Shown here in pieces: positions 17,236-24,622 of a DNA stretch of 30,291 nt; positions within the stretch are counted from its first letter, which is position 1; the number at the start of each line of letters is the position of its first letter. The notes under the pieces were generated by a model that was not told the DNA's origin, did not search any database, and worked only from the letters and a program-made list of their open reading frames with translations. A program made the translations under genes and the position numbers. The DNA is from Prevotellaceae bacterium (GTDB lineage Bacteria; Bacteroidota; Bacteroidia; Bacteroidales; Paludibacteraceae): assembly GCA_031270565.1 (NCBI GenBank), contig JAISXJ010000135.1, positions 1 to 30,291 of the forward strand. Reading direction: 5' to 3'.

Positions 17236-17478
17236 GTATCGAAATAAAGATATATTTCCTTTAATAGAGAATGAATAACAAACAGTTAATAATGAATCAT
17301 GACAAACAGAGACGCACAGTTGCACATCTCTGTTTGTTTTGGTGAGCCTTTTATACACCTTCCGCGCCGGAGCGGATGCCTTCCGCAAATCTTCCGCGCT
17401 CAAAAAACAACAGCGCAAAGACAATACTTTTTAAAATTATTAGTTAATAGAATATCGTTATTCATTAAAAAAAAGGCG
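17236..17478. other. Rest of gap before dxs
   Basis: Apart from the hairpin at 17302-17337 I see no gene or known RNA here. The last 40 bases before the dxs promoter are AT-rich and contain TTATTCATTA-type words seen in other gaps. Confidence 0.4.
17302..17340 (+). terminator. Terminator-like hairpin without an assigned gene
   Basis: ACAAACAGAGA (17302-17312) and TCTCTGTTTGT (17327-17337) pair perfectly over 11 bp around a 14-nt loop and are followed by TTT. No protein gene ends here, so it may close a short transcript from the tandem array region, or simply be a palindrome. Confidence 0.45.
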
Positions 17479-17486
17479 TACTTTTG
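17479..17486 (+). promoter_or_regulatory. dxs promoter -7 element
   Basis: TACTTTTG (TAnnTTTG) preceded by an A-run and GGCG; 21 bases before the dxs ATG, so the leader is very short. Confidence 0.65.
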
Positions 17487-17506
17487 CACTGTTATTTTTT
17501 ATCGTT

Positions 17507-19444
17507 ATGCCAATAGAAAATTGTACCTCATTACTGTCTCTCATTCATTCACCGAAAGACCTCAAAAAACTTTCCGTTAATCAATTACCACAACTTTGTG
17601 ATGAATTGCGCGGCTTCATTATCCGTGCCTTAGCAAACAATCCGGGACATCTTGGCGCAAGTCTTGGCGTGGTAGAATTGACAGTTGCCATTCACTACGT
17701 TTACCAGACACCGCACGACCGCCTCATTTGGGATGTCGGGCATCAGGCTTACGCACACAAAATACTCACTGAACGTCGCGACCGTTTTCACACGAATCGG
17801 CAGTTTGGCGGTCTGTGCGGTTTTCCGTCTCCCAGAGAGAGTGAGTACGATTCATTCGGCACGGGACACGCTTCCACGTCCATCTCGGCGGCGCTGGGAA
17901 TGTCTATTGCGGCACGGCTGCGCGGCGAAAGTCGGCATGTGGTGGCGGTCATCGGCGACGGCGCACTCACGGGAGGATTGGCTTTTGAAGGATTAAACAA
18001 TGCCTCGACCAATCTCAATGACCTGTTAATCATTCTCAACGATAACCAAATGGCTATCGACCCCATATCAGGCGGCTGGAGCAAGTTCCTCACAAACATC
18101 CACACCTCCAAAACCTACAATCACGTACGTTACCGCATCTACAACGGGATGCGTCGCCTTCATCTGATTGACGAAGAGGGACGTAAACGGTTGATACGTT
18201 TCACTAATTCATTAAAATCGTTCACCGCAAAAATCCCAAACAATATCTTTGAAGGATTAAATATTCGCTATTTCGGCGCCGTCGACGGACACGACGTCGT
18301 GGCGCTGGTAGCTATTTTACAGGAGATAAAAGAACATAAGGGACCGCGTGTGCTGCACTGCATCACCCATAAGGGGAAAGGTTACGAGCCTGCCGAAAAT
18401 GCCGTAACCCTCTGGCACGCTCCGGGAACATTCAATCCGGTTACCGGACTGCGTATCGTGGCGAATGACGCCAATCAGCCGCCGTTGTATCATGACGTTT
18501 TCGGTAAAACACTGGTGGAGCTCGCCGACGCAAATCCTGCAATTGTCGCTATCACACCCGCGATGCCGTCGGGATGCGGGATGACTTATATGATGGAGAA
18601 ATACCCCGACAGAACTTTTGATGTAGGTATTGCCGAAGGGCATGCCGTAACTTTTTCGGCAGGATTGGCAAAAGAGGGGCTGATGCCGTTTTGTAACATC
18701 TATTCTTCTTTCATGCAGCGTGCATACGATAACGTTATTCACGACGTGGCGCTGCAAAAACTACCGGTGGTATTCTGCCTTGACCGTGCCGGCATTGTTG
18801 GCAGCGACGGTGCAACGCATCAGGGACAGTTCGATTTAGCCTATTTCCGCTGTGTTCCCAATCTGACCATTGCCGCGCCGCGCAACGAACACGACCTGCG
18901 CAATCTGATGTTCACCGCCCAGCAGCCTGATAGGGGTGCGTTTGTAATACGTTATCCCAGAGGAAAGGGGCGGCTGGTGGAATGGCAAAACCCAATGGAG
19001 CAAATGCCGATAGGTAAAGGTATCTGTCTTAAAGAGGGAAAAACGGCAGCCATCCTCTCGCTGGGAACAATCGGCTACGCCGCAGAAGAGGCGATTAACA
19101 TCGTAGAAAGCCAAAGCGATGCCGAACTGGCGCTCTACGACATGCGCTTTCTCAAGCCGCTTGACTACACGCTGCTGGATGAAATCGGCGAGCGTTATTC
19201 CGTTATCTTTACCGTTGAAGACGGCGTTATTAATGGAGGATTCGGTTCGGCTGTCGCCGAATATCTTTGTGCAAAAGGATTGACACTGTCCATTATCCGC
19301 ATCGGTATTCCCGACCGCTTTATTGAGCACGGCACGCCGGCAGAACTCTATCGCATGCTGGGCATGGATGCGGAAGGCATCGCTCAAACCGTCATTAAAA
19401 CGCTCCGTAATGAGTTGACCGTACCGCAACAGGATAAATTATAA
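17507..19444 (+). CDS. dxs: 1-deoxy-D-xylulose-5-phosphate synthase
   Basis: Dxs joins pyruvate and glyceraldehyde 3-phosphate, using thiamine diphosphate, to begin the MEP route to isoprenoids. The 645 residues are normal. Conserved parts are visible in order: DVGHQAYAHKIL, FPSPRESEYDSFGTGHASTSISAALG, the thiamine-binding VIGDGALTGG...NDNQMAI stretch, DVGIAEGHAVTFSAGLA with the catalytic glutamate, and DRAGIVGSDGATHQG. The C-terminal transketolase domain is complete. The ATG at 17507 lies 20 bases past a promoter core. The fumarase-type beta subunit gene follows after 13 bases and is probably cotranscribed. Confidence 0.97.
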   Translation: MPIENCTSLLSLIHSPKDLKKLSVNQLPQLCDELRGFIIRALANNPGHLGASLGVVELTVAIHYVYQTPHDRLIWDVGHQAYAHKILTERRDRFHTNRQFGGLCGFPSPRESEYDSFGTGHASTSISAALGMSIAARLRGESRHVVAVIGDGALTGGLAFEGLNNASTNLNDLLIILNDNQMAIDPISGGWSKFLTNIHTSKTYNHVRYRIYNGMRRLHLIDEEGRKRLIRFTNSLKSFTAKIPNNIFEGLNIRYFGAVDGHDVVALVAILQEIKEHKGPRVLHCITHKGKGYEPAENAVTLWHAPGTFNPVTGLRIVANDANQPPLYHDVFGKTLVELADANPAIVAITPAMPSGCGMTYMMEKYPDRTFDVGIAEGHAVTFSAGLAKEGLMPFCNIYSSFMQRAYDNVIHDVALQKLPVVFCLDRAGIVGSDGATHQGQFDLAYFRCVPNLTIAAPRNEHDLRNLMFTAQQPDRGAFVIRYPRGKGRLVEWQNPMEQMPIGKGICLKEGKTAAILSLGTIGYAAEEAINIVESQSDAELALYDMRFLKPLDYTLLDEIGERYSVIFTVEDGVINGGFGSAVAEYLCAKGLTLSIIRIGIPDRFIEHGTPAELYRMLGMDAEGIAQTVIKTLRNELTVPQQDKL

Positions 19445-19457
19445 ATTCACAAAATTT

Positions 19458-20027
19458 ATGGAACACAATACCATTGAACTCACCACCCCTCTCACCGATG
19501 CGGTGATTGCCGGACTTCATGCCGGCGATATGGCGTATATTTCGGGTGAGGTCTATACCGCTCGCGATGCGGCGCACAAGCGTCTGTGCGAACTGCTTGC
19601 CAAAGGAGAGCCGATGCCGTTTGATTTTACCGGTGCTGTCATTTACTATGCCGGACCCTGTCCGCCCAAACCCGGCAAACCCATCGGGTCGGTTGGTCCA
19701 ACCACCAGCGGACGCATGGACATCTATTCGCCCGTTCTGATGAAACAGGGTTTGAAAGCAATGATTGGTAAGGGATTGCGCAGTAAAGAGGTTGTGGATG
19801 CCATTATCAAACATCGTGGCGTCTATTTTGCCGCCATCGGCGGAGCGGCAGCTCTGATGGGTAAAAATGTTCAGCGTGCGGAGGTGATTGCTTTCGACGA
19901 ACTCGGCACGGAAGCCGTGCGACGCCTGACAATAGAGCGACTTCCTGTGGTGGTTGCCATTGACTGTTACGGAAATAATATGTACGAGCAGGGACGGGCG
20001 GCGTTCCGGATGATGAATAGGGATTGA
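19458..20027 (+). CDS. Fe-S hydro-lyase beta subunit (fumarase/tartrate dehydratase type)
   Basis: The 189 residues match the C-terminal (beta) part of class I iron-sulfur fumarases and of L(+)-tartrate dehydratase. Landmarks are TPLTDAVIAGLHAGD-A-ISG near the start, YYAGPCPPKPGKPIGSVGPTTSGRMD near residues 61-86, GKG at 98-100, GGAAALM, and the C-terminal DELGTEAVRRL. The iron-sulfur cluster is held mainly by the alpha part in this family, and no alpha subunit gene is in the window. It follows dxs by 13 bases. The substrate (fumarate/malate, tartrate or another hydroxy acid) cannot be told from the beta part alone. It converges on the kinase gene with only 11 bases between. Confidence 0.88.
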   Translation: MEHNTIELTTPLTDAVIAGLHAGDMAYISGEVYTARDAAHKRLCELLAKGEPMPFDFTGAVIYYAGPCPPKPGKPIGSVGPTTSGRMDIYSPVLMKQGLKAMIGKGLRSKEVVDAIIKHRGVYFAAIGGAAALMGKNVQRAEVIAFDELGTEAVRRLTIERLPVVVAIDCYGNNMYEQGRAAFRMMNRD

Positions 20028-20038
20028 TTGACAAAAAA

Positions 20039-20560
20039 CTATCGGAATACCGTTTTAATTGCCTGCAGGGCATGTTTGGTACGGGAGTTTCCGGCGCCTC
20101 CTATTTCTACAAAAGTAGCATTGAGACTTATTAATTCGTTTTTATACCATTCGTATAAATATTCGCGCAGGTGAGGATTCTCGCGCACTGGGTCATCCAC
20201 CCATGGGATGTCGGGTTTGCAGAGGAGAAACAGGTCTATTTGCGCCATTTCAAGTTCAGGCTGCAGCCAGAGCGGACAGCGGTGGAAGACGTGCAAAAAC
20301 CAGACCTTTGTAACGATAAGAAAGGTATCCATAACAAGATATTTCGCGCTGTTATCATCTTTGGCAATCGCTTCCTTAAAGTCGGCAACCTGACGTTTGG
20401 CAATTGTCTCCACGTCGTCATAAGTGTAACCGCAAGAGAGATTTTCAACGTATGTACGGGCATATTCAGGGATATACACAGCTTTCAAATGTTTTGAAAG
20501 CTGCTCCGCCAAAGTTGTTTTTCCCGTAGATTCGGGACCCAGAATGACAATTGTTTTCAT
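20039..20560 (-). CDS. NadR-like P-loop kinase (probable nicotinamide riboside kinase)
   Basis: The 173-residue protein starts MKTIVILGPESTGKTTLAEQL, a Walker A motif (GPESTGKTT, 8-16) in the form typical of the C-terminal kinase domain of NadR. EYARTYV follows near residue 36, and PWVDDPVRENP near 139-149 is the family lid/substrate region. NadR kinases phosphorylate nicotinamide riboside to NMN in NAD salvage; the stand-alone form without the DNA-binding and adenylyltransferase parts is common in Bacteroidetes. It is the last gene of a three-gene minus-strand operon, 13 bases after the LolD-like gene. Substrate is inferred from family only. Confidence 0.85.
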   Translation of the reverse strand: MKTIVILGPESTGKTTLAEQLSKHLKAVYIPEYARTYVENLSCGYTYDDVETIAKRQVADFKEAIAKDDNSAKYLVMDTFLIVTKVWFLHVFHRCPLWLQPELEMAQIDLFLLCKPDIPWVDDPVRENPHLREYLYEWYKNELISLNATFVEIGGAGNSRTKHALQAIKTVFR

Positions 20561-20573
20561 AGAGATTCATCGT

Positions 20574-21224
20574 TTATAACAGTCTCCCGTCTTTCATTTT
20601 CAGGATACGGTCGGAAATGGAAGCCAGCGCTTCATCGTGAGTAACAATCAGCAGGGTCAGTCCAAACGTTTTGCGCAGGTCAAGCAGGAGATGGTGCAGT
20701 TCTGCCTTGTTTTCGCTGTCGAGACTGCCTGACGGCTCGTCGGCTAAAATGACCGACGGCTTGTTAATCATTGCTCGCGCCACCGCTACACGCTGTTTTT
20801 CTCCTCCTGAGAGTTCGGCAGGCTTGTGCTGTGCACGCGCCGAGAGTTGTAGATAGTCGAGTAGAAAGGTAGCCTTTTTTTCGGCAGTCTTAAAGGCTGT
20901 ACCGCCTATCAGAGCGGGCATCATCACATTTTCCAGCGCTGTAAATTCAGGCAGGAGTTGATGAAACTGAAACACAAACCCTATGTTCCTGTTGCGGAAC
21001 TGTGCCAGTTGCTTTTCGTTCAACCGCCGTACATCGGTATGGCAGACGTGCACTTCGCCGGAATTGGCGGTGTCAAGCGTACCGAGAATGTGTAACAGCG
21101 TCGTTTTGCCCGCGCCGCTGGCGCCCATTATGGAGACAATTTCCCGTTCCGCCACATTCAGACTGACCCCTTTAAGCACCTGTAATGCGCCGAAGTGTTT
21201 GGTTATGTTCGTTGCCTGAATCAT
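20574..21224 (-). CDS. LolD-like ABC transporter ATP-binding protein
   Basis: The 216-residue ATPase has Walker A GASGAGKTT (near 34-42), the Q-loop region FVFQFHQLLPEFTALENVMMP, the ABC signature LSGGEKQRVAVARA and Walker B VILADEPSGSLD. FHQLLPEFTALENVM is typical of LolD, which powers release of lipoproteins from the inner membrane to the LolA carrier, and of the related FtsE/MacB-type ATPases. The permease partner (LolC/E) is not in the window. The gene begins 2 bases after the YitT gene and is followed by the NadR-like kinase, all on one strand; such partner-less lolD genes occur in this phylum. Confidence 0.9.
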   Translation of the reverse strand: MIQATNITKHFGALQVLKGVSLNVAEREIVSIMGASGAGKTTLLHILGTLDTANSGEVHVCHTDVRRLNEKQLAQFRNRNIGFVFQFHQLLPEFTALENVMMPALIGGTAFKTAEKKATFLLDYLQLSARAQHKPAELSGGEKQRVAVARAMINKPSVILADEPSGSLDSENKAELHHLLLDLRKTFGLTLLIVTHDEALASISDRILKMKDGRLL

Positions 21225-21226
21225 AT

Positions 21227-22114
21227 TTACTTTGTTTTTATTTCATCAAAACCATAACCATATACGCCAATCGCCGACGACTGCGAGACAAATGCTTGCG
21301 GGTCTATCGTCTTTACCAGACGGAAAATCTTGACCGATTCATTCTTGCGAGCCAAAACGGTAAGCACCTTAACATGCTCTTTCGTGTACCAGCCAATGCC
21401 GTCGATAACGGTTACACCGCGATGCAGTTCACTGTTAATGGCGTCGGCTATAAGGTCATATTTCTGCGAAAAGATAAAGAACTGCACCGATTGCCGCACG
21501 CCGTTCACCACCATATCTACCGTCAGAGTAGTCACTGCCATCATGGTCAAGCCATAGACCACTTTCTCAATATTGCCGGTCGGCAACAGCCATGAGGAGC
21601 AGATTATCAGGACGTCGCAATAGAGCAACGCCCGTCCAAGCGTGATGTTGCGGTATTTATTCACTACTTTGGCAATGATGTCCGTCCCGCCGGAACTGCC
21701 ATTGTTGATGAAAACCATCCCCATGCCGGCTCCTGCCAGTAATCCGCCCAGAACTACCGCCATAAACGGCTCGTTTGCGGAGACGAATGTTCCTTTTGGT
21801 AGCGTTGGGACAAGCGCCAGAAAGAGTGTCAGCAGGAGTACGCCAAAAATGGTGCGCAGACTGAATTTCAACCCAAGCGTCTTAATGGAGAGTATTAGCA
21901 GCAGGACGTTCATCACAAAATAAGAGAGCGACACCGGTACGCCCCATCCGTATTGAATGATTGCTGCAATGCCCGTTGCGCCGCCGCCCGTAATTTCGTA
22001 TGGTAACAGAAACCACTTCCATGCCATTGTGTACATCATCAGTCCAATGGTAATCATAATATACTCTTTGGTGTATGCCCACGTAGGGGCTAAAAAAACA
22101 GTTATTTTTTTCAT
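21227..22114 (-). CDS. YitT-family membrane protein
   Basis: The 295-residue protein has about five to six membrane segments in its first 200 residues (YIMITIGLMMYTMAWKWFLLP, then a glycine-rich GGGATGIAAIIQY and GGLLAGAGMGMVFINNGSSGGTDIIA) and a soluble C-terminal DUF2179 domain (RGVTVIDGIGWYTKEHVKVLTVLARKNE). That is the standard YitT/DUF161 plus DUF2179 layout. The function of the family is not established. It is the first gene of the operon with the LolD-like ATPase and the NadR-like kinase, driven by the promoter core at 22141-22148. Confidence 0.9.
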   Translation of the reverse strand: MKKITVFLAPTWAYTKEYIMITIGLMMYTMAWKWFLLPYEITGGGATGIAAIIQYGWGVPVSLSYFVMNVLLLILSIKTLGLKFSLRTIFGVLLLTLFLALVPTLPKGTFVSANEPFMAVVLGGLLAGAGMGMVFINNGSSGGTDIIAKVVNKYRNITLGRALLYCDVLIICSSWLLPTGNIEKVVYGLTMMAVTTLTVDMVVNGVRQSVQFFIFSQKYDLIADAINSELHRGVTVIDGIGWYTKEHVKVLTVLARKNESVKIFRLVKTIDPQAFVSQSSAIGVYGYGFDEIKTK

Positions 22115-22140
22115 ATTCGCTCTGTCTTACTTTTGGGGGG

Positions 22141-22148
22141 CAAAGGTA
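22141..22148 (-). promoter_or_regulatory. yitT operon promoter -7 element
   Basis: The minus strand reads TACCTTTG preceded by AAAAAAGGCG, 27 bases upstream of the yitT ATG. Confidence 0.65.
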
Positions 22149-22225
22149 CGCCTTTTTTAGTTTTCAGTTATCAGTTGTCCGGTTTCGGTGAATAGTGAAT
22201 TGTGAATGTCTTGCAGGGACAAACC

Positions 22226-22241
22226 TCCCGCTTTGGCGGGA
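22226..22241. repeat. Short palindrome upstream of yitT
   Basis: TCCCGC/GCGGGA arms with a 4-nt loop; near-identical to 12895-12910, including the flanking CAAG. Confidence 0.5.
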
Positions 22242-22339
22242 CAAGTCCTGTGCTTCTCTGTGAGATACGAACGTTTATTTTAGGTTTTCGTGCTCAAAAA
22301 ACAGGGATAAAAAAAATTAGATGCGTTGACCATAAGAGG

Positions 22340-22370
22340 TTGTTTGGGCACAAAAATAATATTACCTTTG
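22340..22370 (+). promoter_or_regulatory. tRNA-Ser promoter
   Basis: TACCTTTG (22363-22370) is the -7 element; a TTG at 22340-22342 lies 20 bases before it, a fitting -33 spacing. The tRNA begins 14 bases after the -7 element. Confidence 0.65.
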
Positions 22371-22383
22371 TGCCGTAAAATTT

Positions 22384-22471
22384 GGAGAGATGCTCGAGTG
22401 GTTGAAGAGGCACGCCTGGAAAGCGTGTAAACGCCAAAAGCGTTTCGGGGGTTCGAATCCCCCTCTCTCCG
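22384..22471 (+). tRNA. tRNA-Ser (anticodon GGA)
   Basis: The acceptor stem GGAGAGA (22384-22390) pairs with TCTCTCC (22464-22470) and G22471 is the discriminator. The anticodon stem CACGC/GCGTG encloses CTGGAAA, giving anticodon GGA at 22418-22420. A long variable arm, typical of serine tRNAs, and the T-arm GGGGGTTCGAATCCCCC are present. CCA is not encoded. Confidence 0.97.
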
Positions 22472-22514
22472 CAAGAAACATTGATTATTAAATGTATTGC
22501 AAAATTGATACCCG

Positions 22515-22542
22515 AAAGCATCCGAAAAACGGATGCTTTTTT
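22515..22542 (+). terminator. tRNA-Ser terminator
   Basis: AAAGCATCCG and CGGATGCTTT pair around AAAAA, followed by T. An almost identical terminator closes the FISUMP gene at 24557-24585. Confidence 0.88.
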
Positions 22543-22543
22543 C

Positions 22544-22578
22544 TCAATTTCTCCTAATTTCTCACTAATTAGGAGAAA
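22544..22578. repeat. 35-bp palindromic element, copy 1
   Basis: TTTCTCCTAATT and AATTAGGAGAAA form 12-bp perfect arms around TCTCACT. The same 35 bases recur exactly at 24588-24622 and 25967-26001, on either side of the Fic gene. Confidence 0.88.
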
Positions 22579-22680
22579 ACGGCAAGTTTAAATAGTAAAT
22601 GCAGCTGCAGTTGCAGCGGCTACTTGAATCTGCGACGCAAAAATATTTTTCATTTTTCCATTGTTTATAAAAAAAAGTAT

Positions 22681-22688
22681 TACTTTTG
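22681..22688 (+). promoter_or_regulatory. Promoter -7 element of second FISUMP gene
   Basis: TACTTTTG followed by CCGCC. A TTG about 20 bases upstream may be the -33 element. Predicts a leader of nearly 490 nt. Confidence 0.6.
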
Positions 22689-22963
22689 CCGCCGTTATTA
22701 AACACAACTAAAATCAATACAGAACGATGTTTACATCAGGTATTCCATATTCACCATTTTTCTGTTTTAGACGGTTAAACCGCCTAAAACAAGCTCGTTA
22801 CCAAAGCCCCCCCCTATTTTTGCCTTAACTCCTTGTATTCAAGGGATTAACAAAATATCAGACTTTTTTTATGTAACGCTTAATGGCGCGAAGTTTTTTT
22901 GCGTCTTTTCGCCATATACACCTATAACGGCAATCTTCCGGAATTTTCGGAGGCGTTGCCGTT
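22689..22963 (+). promoter_or_regulatory. Conserved structured leader, copy C
   Basis: Third member of the leader family. It has eight C (22807-22814), the hairpin CCTTG-TATT-CAAGG (22831-22844), the 15-codon frame MARSFFASFRHIHL (22883-22927) and the 38-nt hairpin (22926-22963). Its start is nearly the same as copy B (CTAAAATCAATACA, ATATTCACC). Confidence 0.6.
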
Positions 22964-22970
22964 TTCCACT

Positions 22971-23019
22971 ACTCCTCGTCTCTGACGAGGAGTTAGTTGG
23001 TTGGTCGTTTTTAACGACC
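22971..23019. repeat. Pair of short palindromes in leader tail
   Basis: ACTCCTCGTC/GACGAGGAGT (22971-22980, 22984-22993; loop TCT) and GGTCGTT/AACGACC (23003-23009, 23013-23019; loop TTT). Two short-loop hairpins in a row, as at 4-50. Confidence 0.6.
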
Positions 23020-23177
23020 TGTCTCGTTACAAACATAAAACCAATAAATGCTCTTGTGCCCTTTGTGAAAACAAGTCTTGTGCTCTTTGTGGTTTAATAT
23101 TTTTACCACAAAGACACAAGGGATACACAAAGAACACAAAAACACAAAACAAAGAAACGTATCTAAACTACATTATT

Positions 23178-24530
23178 ATGAAAAAATCAAATCTCTTTCT
23201 TTTCGCTGCTTTTGTAGCAGCATTTTTAAGCGTCGCCAATTATGCTGCGGCGCAGGTAACTATTGGTGGTAGCGATGCACCTAAGGCAGGCGCTATACTT
23301 GACTTGAATAGTTCTGTTAAAGGCGGACTGCAATTGTCTAACGTAAGTATTACCGATTTAGGAAGGATTCCTGTCGGTTTTCCCGGCATCAACAGCTCCG
23401 GCGATGTAACTGGCGAGGTAAAGGCAAAACTCACCGGTGCTATCGTTTATAACACTTATGAAGGATTGCAGATAGCGTCTCAAGATGCTGGCGTTGCCAA
23501 GTTTGGTAAAGGCATTTATGTCTGGGACGGTAATCAATGGAACAAAATCGGCAAGCCCGAACAACAGGCCGTAACCTTTGCCCCTTACAATCTTGGCGCG
23601 AACCCTGCTTACGACACGCCCAAGAAACAGATTGAATATCTGGCTTCCTGTGCCTATCTTGAAACAGACTCAACTGTTTGGGGCGCCCACTACCAGTGGG
23701 GACGCATCGGAGACGGACACCAAAAACGGCATGTTTCTGCAGTTTCCGGACAAGCCACTGCGAGTGAGATTGATGCTGCTACCGGACAGGTGTTAAAAAC
23801 TGTAACCGCTAAATACGGACACTTTCTTAGTGGGGCTGAATACAATTGGTATGGGGGAACAACTCCTCTCCTGGACGTTCTCTGGGGTAACGGCGAAGGC
23901 TTGGTTGGACAAACTGACAATCAAGGTGGCGTTCTTCATACTGACGGACTGTACTATCAAAACACAGACTGGACAATTCCCGCCAACAATCCTTGTGCCT
24001 CAATGGGCGCCGGCTGGCGCGTTCCTACTCAGGACGAAATTGAACGTCTTCGTAATTACGACGGACATCCTGGTACTGAAGCCTCCATGGTTTCGATTTC
24101 TGCTACCGGTACGTCTATCTCCACTTCTTATAGCGCCCCCTTAACCTGGGTACCTGTAGCAGGCGGAAAAGCAAGCGATAATTGGGTGATTGGTTCTTCA
24201 GGCAATTTAGGCGGTTACGCTATTTACAAAACATCTGACTGGACTGCTGCTATTGGTGCCGGCGGTTACTTTGACGATAATGGCACTACCGACTATAGCA
24301 GACCCTTATACGCCGCTACTGCACCCGAACCGCTCTTATTTCTTCCTGCCGCCGGATTCAGTGATCGTCTCACTGGTACGACCAATTACGGCAACGTCGG
24401 GCTCTACTGGAGCTGTATATATCCCGTCAACAGCGCTCGTGCCCTGGTCTTCACCAGCAATTCCGTACATGCAACCTCCGACAATCGCAGTGCGCACGGC
24501 TTTAGCGTGCGGTGCGTGAAAAGTAACTGA
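23178..24530 (+). CDS. Secreted FISUMP-domain protein, second paralogue
   Basis: The 450-residue protein starts MKKSNLFLFAAFVAAF, a signal peptide likely cut near YAAAQ (residue 26). The open frame to 23001 is leader and is left out. The body contains APYNLGANPAYDTPKKQ, YQWGRIGDGHQKR, WGNGEG, the FISUMP landmarks GWRVPTQDEIERL and YWSCIYPVNSARAL, and ends SVRCVKSN. It parallels the protein at 3868-5412 over its length but is about 60 residues shorter, mostly in the middle. Function is unknown, as for the family. The gene lies between two copies of repeat R, downstream of tRNA-Ser, so this copy may have been acquired or duplicated as a unit with its leader and terminator. Confidence 0.85.
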   Translation: MKKSNLFLFAAFVAAFLSVANYAAAQVTIGGSDAPKAGAILDLNSSVKGGLQLSNVSITDLGRIPVGFPGINSSGDVTGEVKAKLTGAIVYNTYEGLQIASQDAGVAKFGKGIYVWDGNQWNKIGKPEQQAVTFAPYNLGANPAYDTPKKQIEYLASCAYLETDSTVWGAHYQWGRIGDGHQKRHVSAVSGQATASEIDAATGQVLKTVTAKYGHFLSGAEYNWYGGTTPLLDVLWGNGEGLVGQTDNQGGVLHTDGLYYQNTDWTIPANNPCASMGAGWRVPTQDEIERLRNYDGHPGTEASMVSISATGTSISTSYSAPLTWVPVAGGKASDNWVIGSSGNLGGYAIYKTSDWTAAIGAGGYFDDNGTTDYSRPLYAATAPEPLLFLPAAGFSDRLTGTTNYGNVGLYWSCIYPVNSARALVFTSNSVHATSDNRSAHGFSVRCVKSN

Positions 24531-24556
24531 ATTGTGATTTTTAGCTCAAACAAATA

Positions 24557-24585
24557 AAAGCATCCGAAAAACGGATGCTTTTTTT
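24557..24585 (+). terminator. Terminator of second FISUMP gene
   Basis: GCATCCG/CGGATGC stem with A-tract and T-tract, the same sequence as the tRNA-Ser terminator. Part of the right copy of R. Confidence 0.88.
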
Positions 24586-24587
24586 GT

Positions 24588-24622
24588 TCAATTTCTCCTA
24601 ATTTCTCACTAATTAGGAGAAA
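24588..24622. repeat. 35-bp palindromic element, copy 2
   Basis: Identical to 22544-22578. Here the following bases (TTGA) lengthen the arms to 16 bp. The Fic stop codon, TAA on the minus strand at 24613-24615, lies inside the right arm. Confidence 0.88.

Larger units (their letters stand above)
22515..22688 (+). repeat. ~173-bp direct repeat R, intact left copy
   Basis: R consists of the terminator, a palindrome (22544-22578), about 80 bases of shared flank containing GTAAATGCAGCTGC and CTACTTGAATCTGCGACGCA, and the promoter core TACTTTTG. The right copy of R (24557-24622 plus 26002-26107, 172 bases in total) is split by the Fic module. The two copies bracket the leader and second FISUMP gene. 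Confidence 0.8.

Noticed and set aside
16919..17424. Open frames of 102 and 156 codons on the minus strand, and 89 on the plus, over the tandem array
   Set aside because: All are open because the unit is 21 bp. None has a promoter core, signal peptide or recognisable domain, so I do not call a gene.
20571..21224. MacB or FtsE instead of LolD
   Set aside because: The FHQLLPEFTALENVM region favours LolD, and no MacB-type permease or FtsX gene adjoins; the symbol is left blank because the partner is missing.
22384..22471. tRNA-Ser as the attachment site of an integrated island
   Set aside because: The direct repeat R begins after the tRNA, at its terminator; no part of the tRNA 3' end is duplicated and there is no integrase.
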